Counted from the first letter of the stretch, positions 20,775 to 30,688 are shown. The stretch is 64,000 nucleotides of DNA from Bacillus marasmi (GCF_902168435.1 NZ_LR656165.1:62001-126000), one strand, 5' to 3'. The notes: generated by a model from the letters alone, not told the origin. Numbers and translations are program-made.

Positions 20775-23090
20775 CTATGGAAGCATAGTTGAAAAAGTTC
20801 CACTTCTGCCTTTAAAAAAATAAGAAATAGCCCCTTTCTGATCCGTCCTATACAATTTGATACCATTCGCCTGATACCTCTCTATAATTTCGCGATGCGG
20901 GTGTCCGTAGCGATTTTTCCCACCAACGGAAATAATCGCCACCTCTGGCTTAAATTGCTTTAGAAATAGTTCAGATGATGATGTTTTGCTCCCATGATGT
21001 CCTACTTTTAATACATCAATATCGATGGATGGATATTTTTGTACTAGACGCTGTTCACCTTCGACTTCTAAATCTCCTGTAAACAGCCATGATAATCCCC
21101 CAATCTCGCCATAGAGGACAATCGATTGATTGTTTTTGTCGCCCTCATCATTAGACAAATCTGGTGCTAATACTTTAAGCCAATCATCCTCTTCTCGCCA
21201 ACCCTGCCCTTCTATAACATAGTTAATGGGTATACCTGACTGCCTTGCCTTTAATGTAAGTTCAAGTTCAAGCTCAGATTGTTCCTTTGCATTTGGGAGC
21301 AATATCTCCCTAACAGTTAATTCATCAATAATCGCTGTCGCGCCACCAATATGATCCATATCACCATGGGTAAGAATGAGTTTGTCCAGCCTTGTAATCC
21401 CCTTACTTTTTAAAAAAGGAACGACAACATCATCACCCACATCAAAATTTGAACGTTTTTCCTGCCAGGGCTCCTTAGAAAATGGCAGATTCCCTCCTGT
21501 ATCAATTAGATAATTCCCCCGATTATAAGGTAATCTGATAAGGATTGAATCACCTTGACCAACATCAATAAAGGTTACTTCACCAAATGGAGACCAAAGG
21601 TGAATCATCGTGATGATAACAATTGGGAATACAATCAATAAACTCATGCGAATTCGGTTTGTTCGATACCTTTCTAGCCTATAAAAAATCATTAAAATCG
21701 AAATGAAGAGTAAGAGCAGCAGAAGGTTGCTAGGTCTTCCAACAACCAACATATTTAATGGCAAAGAGGAGAAACCGTTAATCAATTCATTGACGATGAA
21801 GATGATTTTATTTAGTGCCCATATTAGGGGGTCAACAAGAAAACCGAGAAAAGGATGTAACAAAAACACAATGAAAAAAAACGGGGTAAGAATTATAGAA
21901 AAAAATGGAACAAATAGTAAATTCGCAATAATCGATAACAGTGATACTTCAAAGAAATGAACTAAAATAATTGGGAGCGTGGCAAGCTGAGCAATATATG
22001 AGGTTAAAATTAATTGGTTTAGCGTTCCTTCATTTTTTAACAAAACTGGAGCTGACAGTAGTAATGCTGTACACGCACTGAACGATAGTTGGAATCCAAC
22101 ATCATAAATGAAATATGGGGAATACAAAAGTAATATAAGAAATGAGTAGCATAATGCATCTAGTGGTAGTATTCGTTGATTTCCAAATCTAAGGCTGATT
22201 AGAATAACCATCATCATCATAACAGCTCTAACTACTGAGGCTGTTGCCCCTGTCAAAAGTGCATAAATAGGCAAAAATATCATAATTACGACGATCATTT
22301 TTTCCCTGACAATTCCTATTCTTAAGCCACAATAAAACAGGACACCACTTAAAAACGTGACCTGTAAACCAGAAATAGCTAACAAATGAACGATACCCAT
22401 TTTTTGATAAGAAGTGATGAGCTCACCATCCATCATCGATTGGTCACCAAACAATAAGGCAATGGCAAGTGCTGCAGTTGGCTCGGGAAAATGCTTGGCA
22501 ACATATTTCGCTCCATCTGAACGAAGCTTGTCCATCAATGATAAAAACGTTATTTCAGGTGCTTCACATGTTTCGATGGGAATATCATGCACATCGAAAA
22601 TCCAATAAATTTGCTTCGTAGATAAATACTTTTGATAGTTAAATACATTGGGGTTGTGATAAATCGAAGGAGGCTCGAGCTTACCAGATAAGGTACAGGT
22701 AAAGCCGTATTGCAGGGTATTTTCAAGATAGGCTTTTTCTTGAGGAGAATGTATTCGATAACGGATTAGCAGCTTTTCAGTCGTGGTTTTATGGATACCG
22801 TTTATGACAAGGAGATCTCCATTTATCCTGGATTGCTGGAGCTCAATATGAAGGCTTTGTTCCCCTCCGCTTAATTCCGTTCTATTGTTCTGTTTTGCAG
22901 AAAATCCAACAAAACCATTTAATATGAAAACAAATAAAATGAGCATCAATTGAAGCTTTGTAACCGATTTAAAGCGCTTAAGAATATACAGATAAAGAAG
23001 TGTTAGCAATCCAAATAATCCAATGTTTACAAAAGCACTTAAAATTCCAAATAATGCGGCTAAGGCTAGATAAATGCCTCTCCCTTTCAT
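20775..23090 (-). CDS. comEC: competence DNA channel protein ComEC
   Basis: 771 residues from the ATG at 23090, which has GGAGG nine bases upstream; the frame opens 12 codons earlier without one. ComEC transports single-stranded DNA across the membrane during transformation. In order: N-terminal membrane helices and an extracellular OB-like DUF4131 region (to about residue 190), the polytopic competence domain (about 200-490, HLLAISGLQVTFLSG), and a C-terminal metallo-beta-lactamase domain with THGDMDHIGGA and GHHGSKTSS. Third gene of comEA-comEB-comEC. Confidence 0.96.
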   Translation of the reverse strand: MKGRGIYLALAALFGILSAFVNIGLFGLLTLLYLYILKRFKSVTKLQLMLILFVFILNGFVGFSAKQNNRTELSGGEQSLHIELQQSRINGDLLVINGIHKTTTEKLLIRYRIHSPQEKAYLENTLQYGFTCTLSGKLEPPSIYHNPNVFNYQKYLSTKQIYWIFDVHDIPIETCEAPEITFLSLMDKLRSDGAKYVAKHFPEPTAALAIALLFGDQSMMDGELITSYQKMGIVHLLAISGLQVTFLSGVLFYCGLRIGIVREKMIVVIMIFLPIYALLTGATASVVRAVMMMMVILISLRFGNQRILPLDALCYSFLILLLYSPYFIYDVGFQLSFSACTALLLSAPVLLKNEGTLNQLILTSYIAQLATLPIILVHFFEVSLLSIIANLLFVPFFSIILTPFFFIVFLLHPFLGFLVDPLIWALNKIIFIVNELINGFSSLPLNMLVVGRPSNLLLLLLFISILMIFYRLERYRTNRIRMSLLIVFPIVIITMIHLWSPFGEVTFIDVGQGDSILIRLPYNRGNYLIDTGGNLPFSKEPWQEKRSNFDVGDDVVVPFLKSKGITRLDKLILTHGDMDHIGGATAIIDELTVREILLPNAKEQSELELELTLKARQSGIPINYVIEGQGWREEDDWLKVLAPDLSNDEGDKNNQSIVLYGEIGGLSWLFTGDLEVEGEQRLVQKYPSIDIDVLKVGHHGSKTSSSELFLKQFKPEVAIISVGGKNRYGHPHREIIERYQANGIKLYRTDQKGAISYFFKGRSGTFSTMLP

Positions 23091-23187
23091 CAGCAAAATC
23101 CTCCATTGCATAATAGAAAAGCGCATTAGGGCTTGACCAGTAGAAACAAAGGCTCAAGCCCCTCACTGTTCGCTTCGATAAATATCA

Positions 23188-23616
23188 TTATTTTTCTTCT
23201 GATTTTTCGACTAAATGTACAACTTCAATATCTTTCAAGAAATGTTCATTCCACTTATTTGGATATTCACTTTCGAAAACGATTCTTACGATACCTGCTT
23301 GTGCCAATGTTTTTGCACATTTCTCACAAGGTTCGTGGGTCACATAAGCTGTAGCACCTTTTAAATCAGCTCTCTCAGCATGCAACACACTGTTCTCTTC
23401 AGCATGTAAGCATCTGATACAACGGCCTTCTTCATTGAGCAAACAGCCAACATCTTCACAATGTTCATGGCCATGTATCGAACCATTATAACCTGTAGAG
23501 ACAATGTGTTTATCTTTGACAATTACACAACCTACTTTTAAACGATTACACGTTCCCCGTGTTGCTACAACATTAGCGATATCCATAAAATATCTATCCC
23601 AGCTTTTTCTTGACAT
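23188..23616 (-). CDS. comEB: dCMP deaminase ComEB
   Basis: 142 residues. Zinc-dependent cytidine/deoxycytidylate deaminase family. The HAEENSVLHA motif gives the zinc histidine and catalytic glutamate; PCEKCAKTL gives the two zinc cysteines. An additional His/Cys cluster (HGHEHCEDVGC, CIRCLHAEEN) is typical of dCMP deaminases. It supplies dUMP for dTTP synthesis. It sits in the comE operon, but in B. subtilis it is not needed for DNA uptake. Confidence 0.95.
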   Translation of the reverse strand: MSRKSWDRYFMDIANVVATRGTCNRLKVGCVIVKDKHIVSTGYNGSIHGHEHCEDVGCLLNEEGRCIRCLHAEENSVLHAERADLKGATAYVTHEPCEKCAKTLAQAGIVRIVFESEYPNKWNEHFLKDIEVVHLVEKSEEK

Positions 23617-23716
23617 AAATTTCTTACTCCTTTAAACATATTGCGATAATTGAGTGACTAGGCAGTGCCTCCACTTAAGTGTAATGCCAAGGGAAACGTC
23701 CGTCAATTTGTGATAT

Positions 23717-24337
23717 TTAGTCAATTGTGATTTTTTCTTTTAATTTTTCAAAGGTTTTTGTGCCTATTCCACTAATAGATTGAAGATCCTCAATCGATTT
23801 GAAAGGACCAGACGTTTCTCTATATTCAATAATTGCTGCTGCTTTTGAAGGTCCAATTCCCGGGAGTGTTTCAAGCTCTGTCGCATCTGCAGTGTTTAAG
23901 TTAACCTTCCCATTATCAACTTGACCTGTGGATGCACTTCCTGGCTCCGATAAACCTTCAACTATTTCCCCAACTGCAGGAATATATAAAATCATCTCAT
24001 CCTTCACATACATCGCAAAATTAATCTTCGTTGAATCTGCACCTTCAGATAAGCCACCAGCACGTTCAATTAAGTCGTGTACACGCTCTCCCTCGGTTGC
24101 CTCATAAACACCAGGCTTTACCACTGCCCCCTTAATATCAATCATGATGATTTTTGGTGTATCCTGCTGTTCTGGTTGTTGTTCAACAATATTCCCCGAT
24201 GTTGCTTCCTGTATATTTGGCTCTGTGACGGGAAGAGGGATAGAAGGCCTTGCAAACCAATAATAATAAATCATCACCACCAAAAGAAGAGTCCCACCAA
24301 ACACGTAAAGCTTATTTTCCTTTAACCACTCTTTCAA
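23717..24337 (-). CDS. comEA: competence DNA receptor ComEA
   Basis: About 206 residues from a TTG at 24337 spaced seven bases from AAAGGATGG; a second TTG at 24355 is possible. A membrane-anchored double-stranded DNA receptor for transformation. One N-terminal membrane helix (about residues 9-25) is followed by a SLBB-like domain (IDIKGAVVKPGVYEA). The C-terminus has paired helix-hairpin-helix DNA-binding motifs (VNLNTADATELETLPGIGPS, then ISGIGTKTFEKLK). First gene of the operon, divergent from comER. Confidence 0.93.
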   Translation of the reverse strand: MKEWLKENKLYVFGGTLLLVVMIYYYWFARPSIPLPVTEPNIQEATSGNIVEQQPEQQDTPKIIMIDIKGAVVKPGVYEATEGERVHDLIERAGGLSEGADSTKINFAMYVKDEMILYIPAVGEIVEGLSEPGSASTGQVDNGKVNLNTADATELETLPGIGPSKAAAIIEYRETSGPFKSIEDLQSISGIGTKTFEKLKEKITID

Positions 24338-24422
24338 CTTGTACCATCCTTTCAATAGTTATATTCTTAAAAATTCATTCATATGGTATAGGAGAAACCT
24401 GTTCATGAAGGAGGATAGAGTC

Positions 24423-25253
24423 ATGAAAATTGGTGTCATTGGCATTGGAAATATGGGGAGGATTTTAACAGAAGCCATGCTAGAACAAAAGGCAGTCGCT
24501 CCTTCTTCCTTAACAATCGTAAATAGAACGATGAAAAAAGCGCTTGTGCTTAAAAATAAATATCACGATATTTCCGTAGTTTCCACACCTAAAGCTGTGG
24601 CAATCAAATCAGATTTAATATTTTTATGCTTGAAACCACATGACATTTTTCGAGTCATTCAAGATATTACACCGTTTTTAACTAAGGATAAATGCGTGGT
24701 TTCAATTACAAGTCCTATTAGTGTAGATCTTCTTGAGGCAATTGTTCCATGCTCTGTTGCACGGGTTATTCCAAGCATTACAAATCGTGCTAGTGCAGGC
24801 GTTTCTTTACTTACCTTTGGCTCACACTGCTCTCGGAAATGGCATATAGCGCTTGAGCATTTATTTCGAAAAATCTCTGTCCCAATCGAAATTGATGAAA
24901 AGGTTACAAGGGTGGCGTCTGATATCGTCAGCTGCGGTCCAGCCTTTTTTAGTTATTTAACACAACGATTTATCGAGGCAGCAGTGAAGGAAACAGAAAT
25001 AAATGAAGAGACAGCCAATGTTTTGGCTAGTGAGATGTTAATCGGCCTTGGCGAATTGTTAAAAAACGGATATTATACATTGCCAGCATTACAGGAAAAG
25101 GTATGTGTAAAAGGTGGGATTACTGGTGAAGGAATCAAGGTGTTAGAAGAAGAATTAGGCGATGTGTTTGAGCACGTATTTCATGCTACCCACCGTAAAT
25201 TTAGAAAGGATATTGAGTTGGTAAAAAAACAATATCCTAGTATAAATTCTTGA
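24423..25253 (+). CDS. comER: ComER, pyrroline-5-carboxylate reductase-like protein
   Basis: 276 residues from the ATG at 24423, which has GGAGG eight bases upstream; the frame opens 28 codons earlier inside the comEA start region. The Rossmann motif GVIGIGNMGRIL is at the N-terminus. A P5CR-type dimerisation domain follows (SDIVSCGPAFFSYLTQRFIEA, about 160-180; GGITGEGIKVLEEE near 230). It is the divergent gene of the comE locus. Not needed for competence; in some Bacillus it affects sporulation and biofilm timing. Whether it reduces pyrroline carboxylate is unknown. Confidence 0.92.
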   Translation: MKIGVIGIGNMGRILTEAMLEQKAVAPSSLTIVNRTMKKALVLKNKYHDISVVSTPKAVAIKSDLIFLCLKPHDIFRVIQDITPFLTKDKCVVSITSPISVDLLEAIVPCSVARVIPSITNRASAGVSLLTFGSHCSRKWHIALEHLFRKISVPIEIDEKVTRVASDIVSCGPAFFSYLTQRFIEAAVKETEINEETANVLASEMLIGLGELLKNGYYTLPALQEKVCVKGGITGEGIKVLEEELGDVFEHVFHATHRKFRKDIELVKKQYPSINS

Positions 25254-25295
25254 TTATGTTTGAAATTCCTGCGAACTTTTGTTATTTTTATATAA

Positions 25296-25327
25296 AAAAA
25301 ACGAGAGGGTGGCAGTAGTCACCCTCT
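25296..25327. terminator. terminator between comER and yqeM
   Basis: AGAGGGTG (25304-25311) and CACCCTCT (25320-25327) form a perfect eight-base stem. A long T tract follows on the minus strand, so it mainly ends the yqeG-to-yqeM operon. Confidence 0.88.
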
Positions 25328-26079
25328 TATTGTGATTTTTTCCTTGCTGTGAAGAATATTCTTTCTGATTCGGGTTGTGGCGTTTTGTTCGTGAAGTCCG
25401 CTCCAATTTCTAGCACTTCAAAACCATTCCCCTCAAGCCATGTAACATATTGGTCGATTGGATAAGTTCGTTGCATATGTAGTTCATCTATACGTTTGTA
25501 TAGACCGCTCTTGTCATCTAGGACAAAGAAACTTAGCTCATGTTCTACACTATTCGGAAATTCCCCCGCAAAGCAATGCCAAATATATGAGACGTCGTCA
25601 TCATTTAAAACAAAAGGACCATTTAGGAAAATGTCATTCATCTTATAGAGCGAATGGACATCAAATAAAAACAATCCATTTGGCTGTAAATGCTCATAAA
25701 CTCGCTGAAAAGTGCTGATGACAGCTTCCTCAGTTTGCAAATAATTCAATGAGTCACAAAATATCGTAATCACATCAAAGGCATCAAAACCTTCAAGTTC
25801 AGTCATATCCTGTTGAAAAAACTCAATCGAAAGTCCTTTTTCACTCGCCTTTGCATTAGCAACAGAGAGCATGTCCTCTGACAAATCCACACCGGTTACT
25901 TTATAACCAGCCTCAGCGAGCCAAACCGAGAGCTCTCCTGTTCCACAGGCTAAATCCAAAATTCTATCGGCCTCTACCTGATACTTCTTTGCTTGTCGGA
26001 GTACAAAGTCCACCCATTGATCATATGGAGTATCCCTCATTAACTCATCATAAACATAGGCAAAACCGTTATAGGTCAT
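25327..26079 (-). CDS. yqeM: class I SAM-dependent methyltransferase YqeM
   Basis: 250 residues. A class I methyltransferase fold with motif I ILDLACGTGELSVWLA near residue 42, the acidic motif II (TGVDLSEDML near 61), and a post-motif FDVITIFCDSLNYL near 103. The substrate is unknown. It overlaps rsfS by 11 bases and is the last gene of the yqeG-to-yqeM operon, so a ribosome- or tRNA-linked substrate is a guess from context. Confidence 0.9.
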   Translation of the reverse strand: MTYNGFAYVYDELMRDTPYDQWVDFVLRQAKKYQVEADRILDLACGTGELSVWLAEAGYKVTGVDLSEDMLSVANAKASEKGLSIEFFQQDMTELEGFDAFDVITIFCDSLNYLQTEEAVISTFQRVYEHLQPNGLFLFDVHSLYKMNDIFLNGPFVLNDDDVSYIWHCFAGEFPNSVEHELSFFVLDDKSGLYKRIDELHMQRTYPIDQYVTWLEGNGFEVLEIGADFTNKTPQPESERIFFTARKKSQ

Positions 26080-26431
26080 TTGTTAACTCACTTAATACAT
26101 TTTCGATAGGAGCATCTCCCCAAAGACGTTCTAGCTTATAATAGCTCCGTTCTTCACGATGGAATACATGAACCACGACGTCACCTAAATCCACCAAAAT
26201 CCATTTCGCTTCATCAAAGCCCTCGATGCGCTTTACTGGCATTTGTAATTCGTCAACTTTCTCTTTAATTTCACGGGCAATTGCTTGAACCTGCTTATCA
26301 GAATTACCGTGACAAATCACAAAGTAATCAGCAATCATTGAGATTCCTTGCATGTTTAGTACTAGAATATCTTCTGCCCTTTTATCGTCTGCTGCTTTTA
26401 CAACAGTATGTAATAATGTTTTATTAGTCAT
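26069..26431 (-). CDS. rsfS: ribosome silencing factor RsfS
   Basis: 120 residues. Binds L14 on the 50S subunit and blocks joining with 30S, saving energy in stationary phase or nutrient limitation. Recognised by DYFVICHGNSDKQVQAIA and WILVDLGDVVVHVFHREERS. It lies four bases after yqeK and overlaps yqeM, so translation is probably coupled. B. subtilis name yqeL. Confidence 0.96.
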   Translation of the reverse strand: MTNKTLLHTVVKAADDKRAEDILVLNMQGISMIADYFVICHGNSDKQVQAIAREIKEKVDELQMPVKRIEGFDEAKWILVDLGDVVVHVFHREERSYYKLERLWGDAPIENVLSELTNDL

Positions 26432-26435
26432 GTAA

Positions 26436-27002
26436 TCATTTCTCCTTAGTTAATATGAGATGATTGTACGTATCAATTGTATCTGGAAACACTGGTTGAT
26501 TTTTTTTCAGTAAAAAAACAATTGTGTTCTTCATTGATGCGATTAATGCATCTGTTAAACTTATTTTAGCCAATTCTCTAACTTCTTCTACACCAGGAAA
26601 ATGACGTCCTGGTTCAATATAATCAGCCAAGTATATCACTTTCTCCAAAAGTGTCATTTCTGGTCTTCCTGAGGTATGAAAACGGACAGCATTCAAAATC
26701 TCTGAATCAGTAATTCCCGCTTCCTTTTCAACCAAATAAGCCCCAACTGGCGCGTGCCATAGTTCACTGTTATATTGTAGCAGCAAAGGGTTCATGCCTT
26801 GGTCAATAATAATTTGCTGCATTTCTTTTTTTGGACGAAACTTGGCATAATCATGAAAAATGGCTGCCAATTCCGCTTTTTTCGGATCAGCCCCATATTG
26901 CTTGGCAAGCTCAATTGCCGATTCCATCACACCAAGCGTATGCTGGTAACGATGTTCAGTCAATTGAGTCTTAACAATTTGTAGTGCATTTTCACGATTC
27001 AT
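26436..27002 (-). CDS. yqeK: HD-domain hydrolase YqeK
   Basis: 188 residues. HD superfamily metal-dependent hydrolase; YqeK family members hydrolyse diadenosine tetraphosphate symmetrically to ADP. Metal ligands are visible in HRYQHTLGV (about residue 20), IFHDYAKF (HD motif about 50), WHAPVGAYL (about 83) and ADYIEPGR. It overlaps nadD by 11 bases; the pairing with an adenylyltransferase is conserved in Firmicutes. Confidence 0.94.
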   Translation of the reverse strand: MNRENALQIVKTQLTEHRYQHTLGVMESAIELAKQYGADPKKAELAAIFHDYAKFRPKKEMQQIIIDQGMNPLLLQYNSELWHAPVGAYLVEKEAGITDSEILNAVRFHTSGRPEMTLLEKVIYLADYIEPGRHFPGVEEVRELAKISLTDALIASMKNTIVFLLKKNQPVFPDTIDTYNHLILTKEK

Positions 27003-27561
27003 ATAGCTTATTCTCCTCTATATACTCTTGAACAGGCTCTGGAACCAAATATCGAATGGACTTCTTTTCCTTCAGGCGATCACGCACTAATTTCGATGAA
27101 ACGCCCATTTCCGGAACGGATACATTTATGATCGGATATTGAGATATTTCCTGATAATCCGGTCTGTTTACTCCAACAAACTTGACCATTTCAATCAACT
27201 CATCTATTTTATACCAATTCGCTAAATACTCAATCATATCAGCACCGATAATAAAATAAAAATCGTATCCCGGATGCATTTCATTCAATAGCTTCATCGT
27301 ATCATACGTATATGATGGTCCAGTTCGTTCAAGTTCGATTTTATCTATTTTAAAATTAGGATGACTGCGTGTTGCTAGCTCGAGCATTTTCACACGGTCC
27401 GCATTATTTGCGCCACCTGATTTATGTTTATGAGGTGGTTCATGATTAGGAATAAACCAAATTTCATCCAAACCTAAAGCATCAAGCACCTCATTCGCAA
27501 TTAGGAGATGACCGTTATGAGGAGGATCAAAAGTGCCTCCAAGTATGCCGACTTTTTTCAA
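26992..27561 (-). CDS. nadD: nicotinate-nucleotide adenylyltransferase
   Basis: 189 residues, family length. Transfers AMP from ATP to nicotinate mononucleotide to make deamido-NAD. The nucleotidyltransferase signature [12 protein letters not shown] is at residues 9-20 and the second motif, [20 protein letters not shown], is near the C-terminus. In the yqeG-to-yqeM operon directly after yhbY. Confidence 0.97.
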   Translation of the reverse strand: MKKVGILGGTFDPPHNGHLLIANEVLDALGLDEIWFIPNHEPPHKHKSGGANNADRVKMLELATRSHPNFKIDKIELERTGPSYTYDTMKLLNEMHPGYDFYFIIGADMIEYLANWYKIDELIEMVKFVGVNRPDYQEISQYPIINVSVPEMGVSSKLVRDRLKEKKSIRYLVPEPVQEYIEENKLYES

Positions 27562-27580
27562 AATCAGCCCTCCTTCATTG

Positions 27581-27871
27581 TTATGGCAACTCGATTTGTT
27601 TATTTTCTCTTGACTCCTTATACAACACGACTGTTTTCCCGATCACTTGAACTAGCTCAGCTCGGCAACCTTTGGCTAACTGCTCTGCTACTACATCCTT
27701 ATCGTCCTCACAGTTTTGAAGTATACTGATTTTCATTAATTCTCTTACTTCCAAGGCTTCAGCGATTGTCTTGATCATATTGTCATTGACTCCGCCCTTA
27801 CCAACTTGAAAGATTGGGTCGAGATGATGCGCTTTTGAACGTAAAAATCTTTTTTGCTTTCCAGTTAACAT
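27581..27871 (-). CDS. yhbY: CRM-domain RNA-binding protein YhbY/YqeI
   Basis: 96 residues, a single CRM domain. Starts [20 protein letters not shown] and contains the GKGGVND loop (the family's GxxG RNA-binding loop is expected here). Associates with pre-50S ribosomal particles in relatives. It overlaps the end of aroE by seven bases. B. subtilis name yqeI. Confidence 0.95.
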   Translation of the reverse strand: MLTGKQKRFLRSKAHHLDPIFQVGKGGVNDNMIKTIAEALEVRELMKISILQNCEDDKDVVAEQLAKGCRAELVQVIGKTVVLYKESRENKQIELP

Positions 27872-28704
27872 GTTTTTCCTCCTAATTGCATTTCAACAGT
27901 CTTTCTCATTCTCTCCGTATCAGGGAATATCCCTGTCCACAGTTCAAAGGCTAGTGCCCCTTGATATACAAACATATCGAGACCGTTTTGAATGCTTGCT
28001 TTGCGCTCTTTAGCTTCGGTTAATAGCCGAGTCTCAAGCGGGTTATAAATAATATCACTAACAAATGCTCCAGCTTTCAAACGTTCTAGGTTTATTGGTA
28101 GCTCGTCTGTTTTTGGAGCCATTCCGATCGAAGTAGTTTGAATAACACAATCGTACTCAGCAAGGGCAAGTTCCGCATCCTTGAGCGACAACGAATTTGC
28201 CTTAACCTCATATGGACACTCTTCAATCAGCGCATCTGCTTTTTCAACCGTTCTGTTTGCTACATCTAATCTTTTCACACCGGCACTTGCCAGGGAAAAG
28301 AACAGACCTCGTGCTGCGCCACCTGCGCCAATCATCAACATCCGTTTGTCCTCGATATGATGAACATAGTTAGTTAATGCGCGTACATAGCCATTCCCAT
28401 CTGTATTATATCCAATTAGTTTACCATCAACATTCACAACGGTATTTACTGCCCCAATTGCCTTGGCTAATGGATCGATTTCATCCAATAACGGAATGAT
28501 GTCAACCTTATGTGGAACCGTGACGTTAAAGCCACTTACGCCCAATACTTTTAAGCCTTTAATGGCATCTGCTAGATTTTCCTTTTTAACATGAAAGGGA
28601 AAATAATGAGCGTCTAATTGATACAATTGGAACAAATCGTTATGCATTAACGGTGACATCGAATGAGCGATGGGGTCGCCAATTACACCGAATAACTTCT
28701 TCAC
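27865..28704 (-). CDS. aroE: shikimate dehydrogenase
   Basis: 279 residues. NADPH-dependent reduction of 3-dehydroshikimate to shikimate for aromatic amino acids. The substrate domain has SMSPLMHN (residues 14-21) and [10 protein letters not shown] with the catalytic lysine. The nucleotide domain has [16 protein letters not shown] near 128 and the cofactor loop NRTVEKAD near 153. It lies 33 bases after yqeH. Confidence 0.97.
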   Translation of the reverse strand: MKKLFGVIGDPIAHSMSPLMHNDLFQLYQLDAHYFPFHVKKENLADAIKGLKVLGVSGFNVTVPHKVDIIPLLDEIDPLAKAIGAVNTVVNVDGKLIGYNTDGNGYVRALTNYVHHIEDKRMLMIGAGGAARGLFFSLASAGVKRLDVANRTVEKADALIEECPYEVKANSLSLKDAELALAEYDCVIQTTSIGMAPKTDELPINLERLKAGAFVSDIIYNPLETRLLTEAKERKASIQNGLDMFVYQGALAFELWTGIFPDTERMRKTVEMQLGGKTC

Positions 28705-28737
28705 TTTCCTCTCCCCTTTTTAAAAACAATGCTTTAT

Positions 28738-29844
28738 CTATATTAATGACTTTCGGATCATCACTTGAACGCCTTTTGGAACATGGGCTGCGATTTTCAC
28801 ACCTGGTTCGTTAATAGTTACCCAACCAAGTCCTGAAAAAACGACATCTGTTTTAGCTTCCTTAATCGTAAACTCATGGCGAACAAGCTCTGGAAATTCT
28901 CCAAGCTGTTCCGGACGCGGTGGTGTCAACAACTCACCTACATGATTACGATAAAGTTCATCTGCATTTTCAAGTTTTGTACGGTGTATAGACAATTCAT
29001 TCGATAAATAGCATGTAAACGAATGACGACCACCACTTATATAATCAAATCTTGCTAAACCACCAAAATACAAGGTTTGGCCTTCATTAAGCTGATAAAT
29101 CTTAGGTTTTATTTCCTTTTTCGGTGTAATATACTTCAAATCTCGTTTATCTACGAAATGAGCCATTTGATGATGATTGATAATTCCTGGTGTATCTATC
29201 AACGCCTTACCATCTGATAATGGAATTTCGATAATATCAAGAGTTGTACCTGGGAAATGAGAAGTGGTAATCACGTCCTTCTCCCCAGAAAACTCTTTAA
29301 TCACGCGATTAATAAACGTTGATTTACCAACATTCGTACAACCGACAATATAGACATCCTTGCCATTACGATATTCCTCAATTGCCGCAACTGCTTCGCG
29401 GATAAATTGTCCTTTTGACGCACTGACTAAGAGGACATCCTCAGCCTTTAAGCCAAGCTCTCTTGCTTCCTGCTTCATCCAATGTATTAATTTATTTGGC
29501 TTAACTGATTTTGGTAATAAATCAACCTTATTTCCGACCAAGAGAATTTTATTTTTCCCAACAAAGCGGTGTAACCCAGGTAACCAGCTTCCGTTAAAAT
29601 CAAAAATATCAACAATTTTTACAATTAATGCATCCTTCTGACCAAGACCATTTAAGATTTTTAAAAAATCATCATCGGTCAATTGAACATCCTGAACCTC
29701 ATTATAATTTTTCAGGCGAAAACAGCGCTGACAAATAATATTTTCCTTTTCCAATGCTGATTGGGGAGCATATCCTAAATCTCCTGGTTGGTCTGTTTGG
29801 ATTTTCACACCGCAACCAATACACACAAATTGTTCTTCACTCAC
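28738..29844 (-). CDS. yqeH: ribosome biogenesis GTPase YqeH
   Basis: 368 residues. Circularly permuted GTPase needed for 30S assembly. An N-terminal treble-clef zinc finger (CIGC near residue 8, CQRC near 38) precedes the permuted G domain: G4-type NKVDLLPKS (about 105), SASKGQ (G5), then the P-loop GCTNVGKSTFIN (about 167) and DTPGI (G3). A C-terminal beta domain ends the protein. The GTG start lies two bases... after yqeG, whose stop is at 29848, so the genes are closely coupled. Confidence 0.96.
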   Translation of the reverse strand: MSEEQFVCIGCGVKIQTDQPGDLGYAPQSALEKENIICQRCFRLKNYNEVQDVQLTDDDFLKILNGLGQKDALIVKIVDIFDFNGSWLPGLHRFVGKNKILLVGNKVDLLPKSVKPNKLIHWMKQEARELGLKAEDVLLVSASKGQFIREAVAAIEEYRNGKDVYIVGCTNVGKSTFINRVIKEFSGEKDVITTSHFPGTTLDIIEIPLSDGKALIDTPGIINHHQMAHFVDKRDLKYITPKKEIKPKIYQLNEGQTLYFGGLARFDYISGGRHSFTCYLSNELSIHRTKLENADELYRNHVGELLTPPRPEQLGEFPELVRHEFTIKEAKTDVVFSGLGWVTINEPGVKIAAHVPKGVQVMIRKSLI

Positions 29845-29847
29845 ACT

Positions 29848-30363
29848 TTAATCCTCCCATTGAATCATTCCCTTTTTTCTGAACCAATTTAATAAAATTC
29901 TTTCAACTTGCCGGTTAAATTTTGTGATAAACCCGTCCGTTTTTGCTACAGGCACTACTAGAATCGTATGAATACCACTTCGATTTCCACCAAATACATC
30001 CGTCAATAGCTGGTCACCAATCACGACAACCTCTTCTTTTTTCACGCCCATCTGAGCTAGCGCCTTACGAAATGCTCGTCCCATCGGCTTTCTAGCTTGA
30101 AAAATAAATGGAATTCCATGTGGCTCAGAAAACGCCTTAACTCGTTCTTCATTATTATTTGAAACAATCGTGATCATAATATTATTTTTCTTCATGTCAT
30201 CAAACCATTTGATCAACTTTGGCGTTGCATTCGGACGATCCCATTCCACAAGTGTATTGTCCAGATCAGTAATAATTGCCTTTATCCCCCGAGATTTTAA
30301 CTTCTCTGGAGAAATTTCAAATACGCTTTTAACATGTTGGTCTGGTAAGAATTTTTTAATCAA
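29848..30363 (-). CDS. yqeG: HAD-family phosphatase YqeG
   Basis: 171 residues. HAD superfamily IIIA phosphatase with nucleophile motif DLDNTLVEWD (about residue 34), motif II ITIVSNNNE (about 61) and motif III/IV in VVIGDQLLTDVFGGNR (about 113). Related to mitochondrial phosphatidylglycerophosphatases, though the bacterial substrate is uncertain. The start is a TTG at 30363 with GAGGTG upstream. It is the first gene of the operon ending with yqeM. Confidence 0.93.
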   Translation of the reverse strand: MIKKFLPDQHVKSVFEISPEKLKSRGIKAIITDLDNTLVEWDRPNATPKLIKWFDDMKKNNIMITIVSNNNEERVKAFSEPHGIPFIFQARKPMGRAFRKALAQMGVKKEEVVVIGDQLLTDVFGGNRSGIHTILVVPVAKTDGFITKFNRQVERILLNWFRKKGMIQWED

Positions 30364-30474
30364 TTGTTACACCTCATATTCCTAATTCGTTCTTATGTAG
30401 AAATTAATCGAAATGAATCCCTTTATGTTATCTTATTTTAAAAGTTTTCGACAGTTTCTCCTTTTTGCCTTACC

Positions 30475-30573
30475 TGTGGATAACTTTATTCACATTATCC
30501 AGTCTTTTAACTCTATGTTTTTTCCATTTATAAACAAATTAATCACAGGTTATCCACTGAATATTGTGGATAT
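30475..30573. promoter_or_regulatory. cluster of DnaA boxes upstream of sda
   Basis: A perfect box TTATCCACA lies on the minus strand at 30475-30483. One-mismatch boxes lie at 30486-30494 (TTATTCACA), 30550-30558 (TTATCCACT) and, inverted, at 30565-30573. A weaker one is at 30495-30503. In B. subtilis DnaA binds upstream of sda and couples it to replication initiation, so the same control is likely here. Confidence 0.85.
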
Positions 30574-30589
30574 TAGAACGGTTGTTCTA
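30574..30589. promoter_or_regulatory. LexA-like palindrome over the sda -35 region
   Basis: TAGAAC-GGTT-GTTCTA is a perfect palindrome with GAAC-N4-GTTC, the core of the Bacillus LexA (DinR) box CGAACN4GTTCG, but with A/T in place of the outer C/G. It covers the candidate -35 element TTGTTC (30582-30587). Binding is inferred. Confidence 0.55.
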
Positions 30590-30610
30590 ATATTTTTTAT
30601 TTGATAGAGT
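30582..30610 (+). promoter_or_regulatory. candidate sigma-A promoter of sda
   Basis: TTGTTC (30582-30587) and TAGAGT (30605-30610) are separated by 17 bases. Both depart from consensus. The start would be about 70 bases upstream of the sda ribosome-binding site. Confidence 0.5.
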
Positions 30611-30688
30611 AATGTTACAGAAAGCATCTTACCATGATATGTCCGAGAATGAAAAAGAATTCCAACATTTTATCTGGAGGTGAAACGG

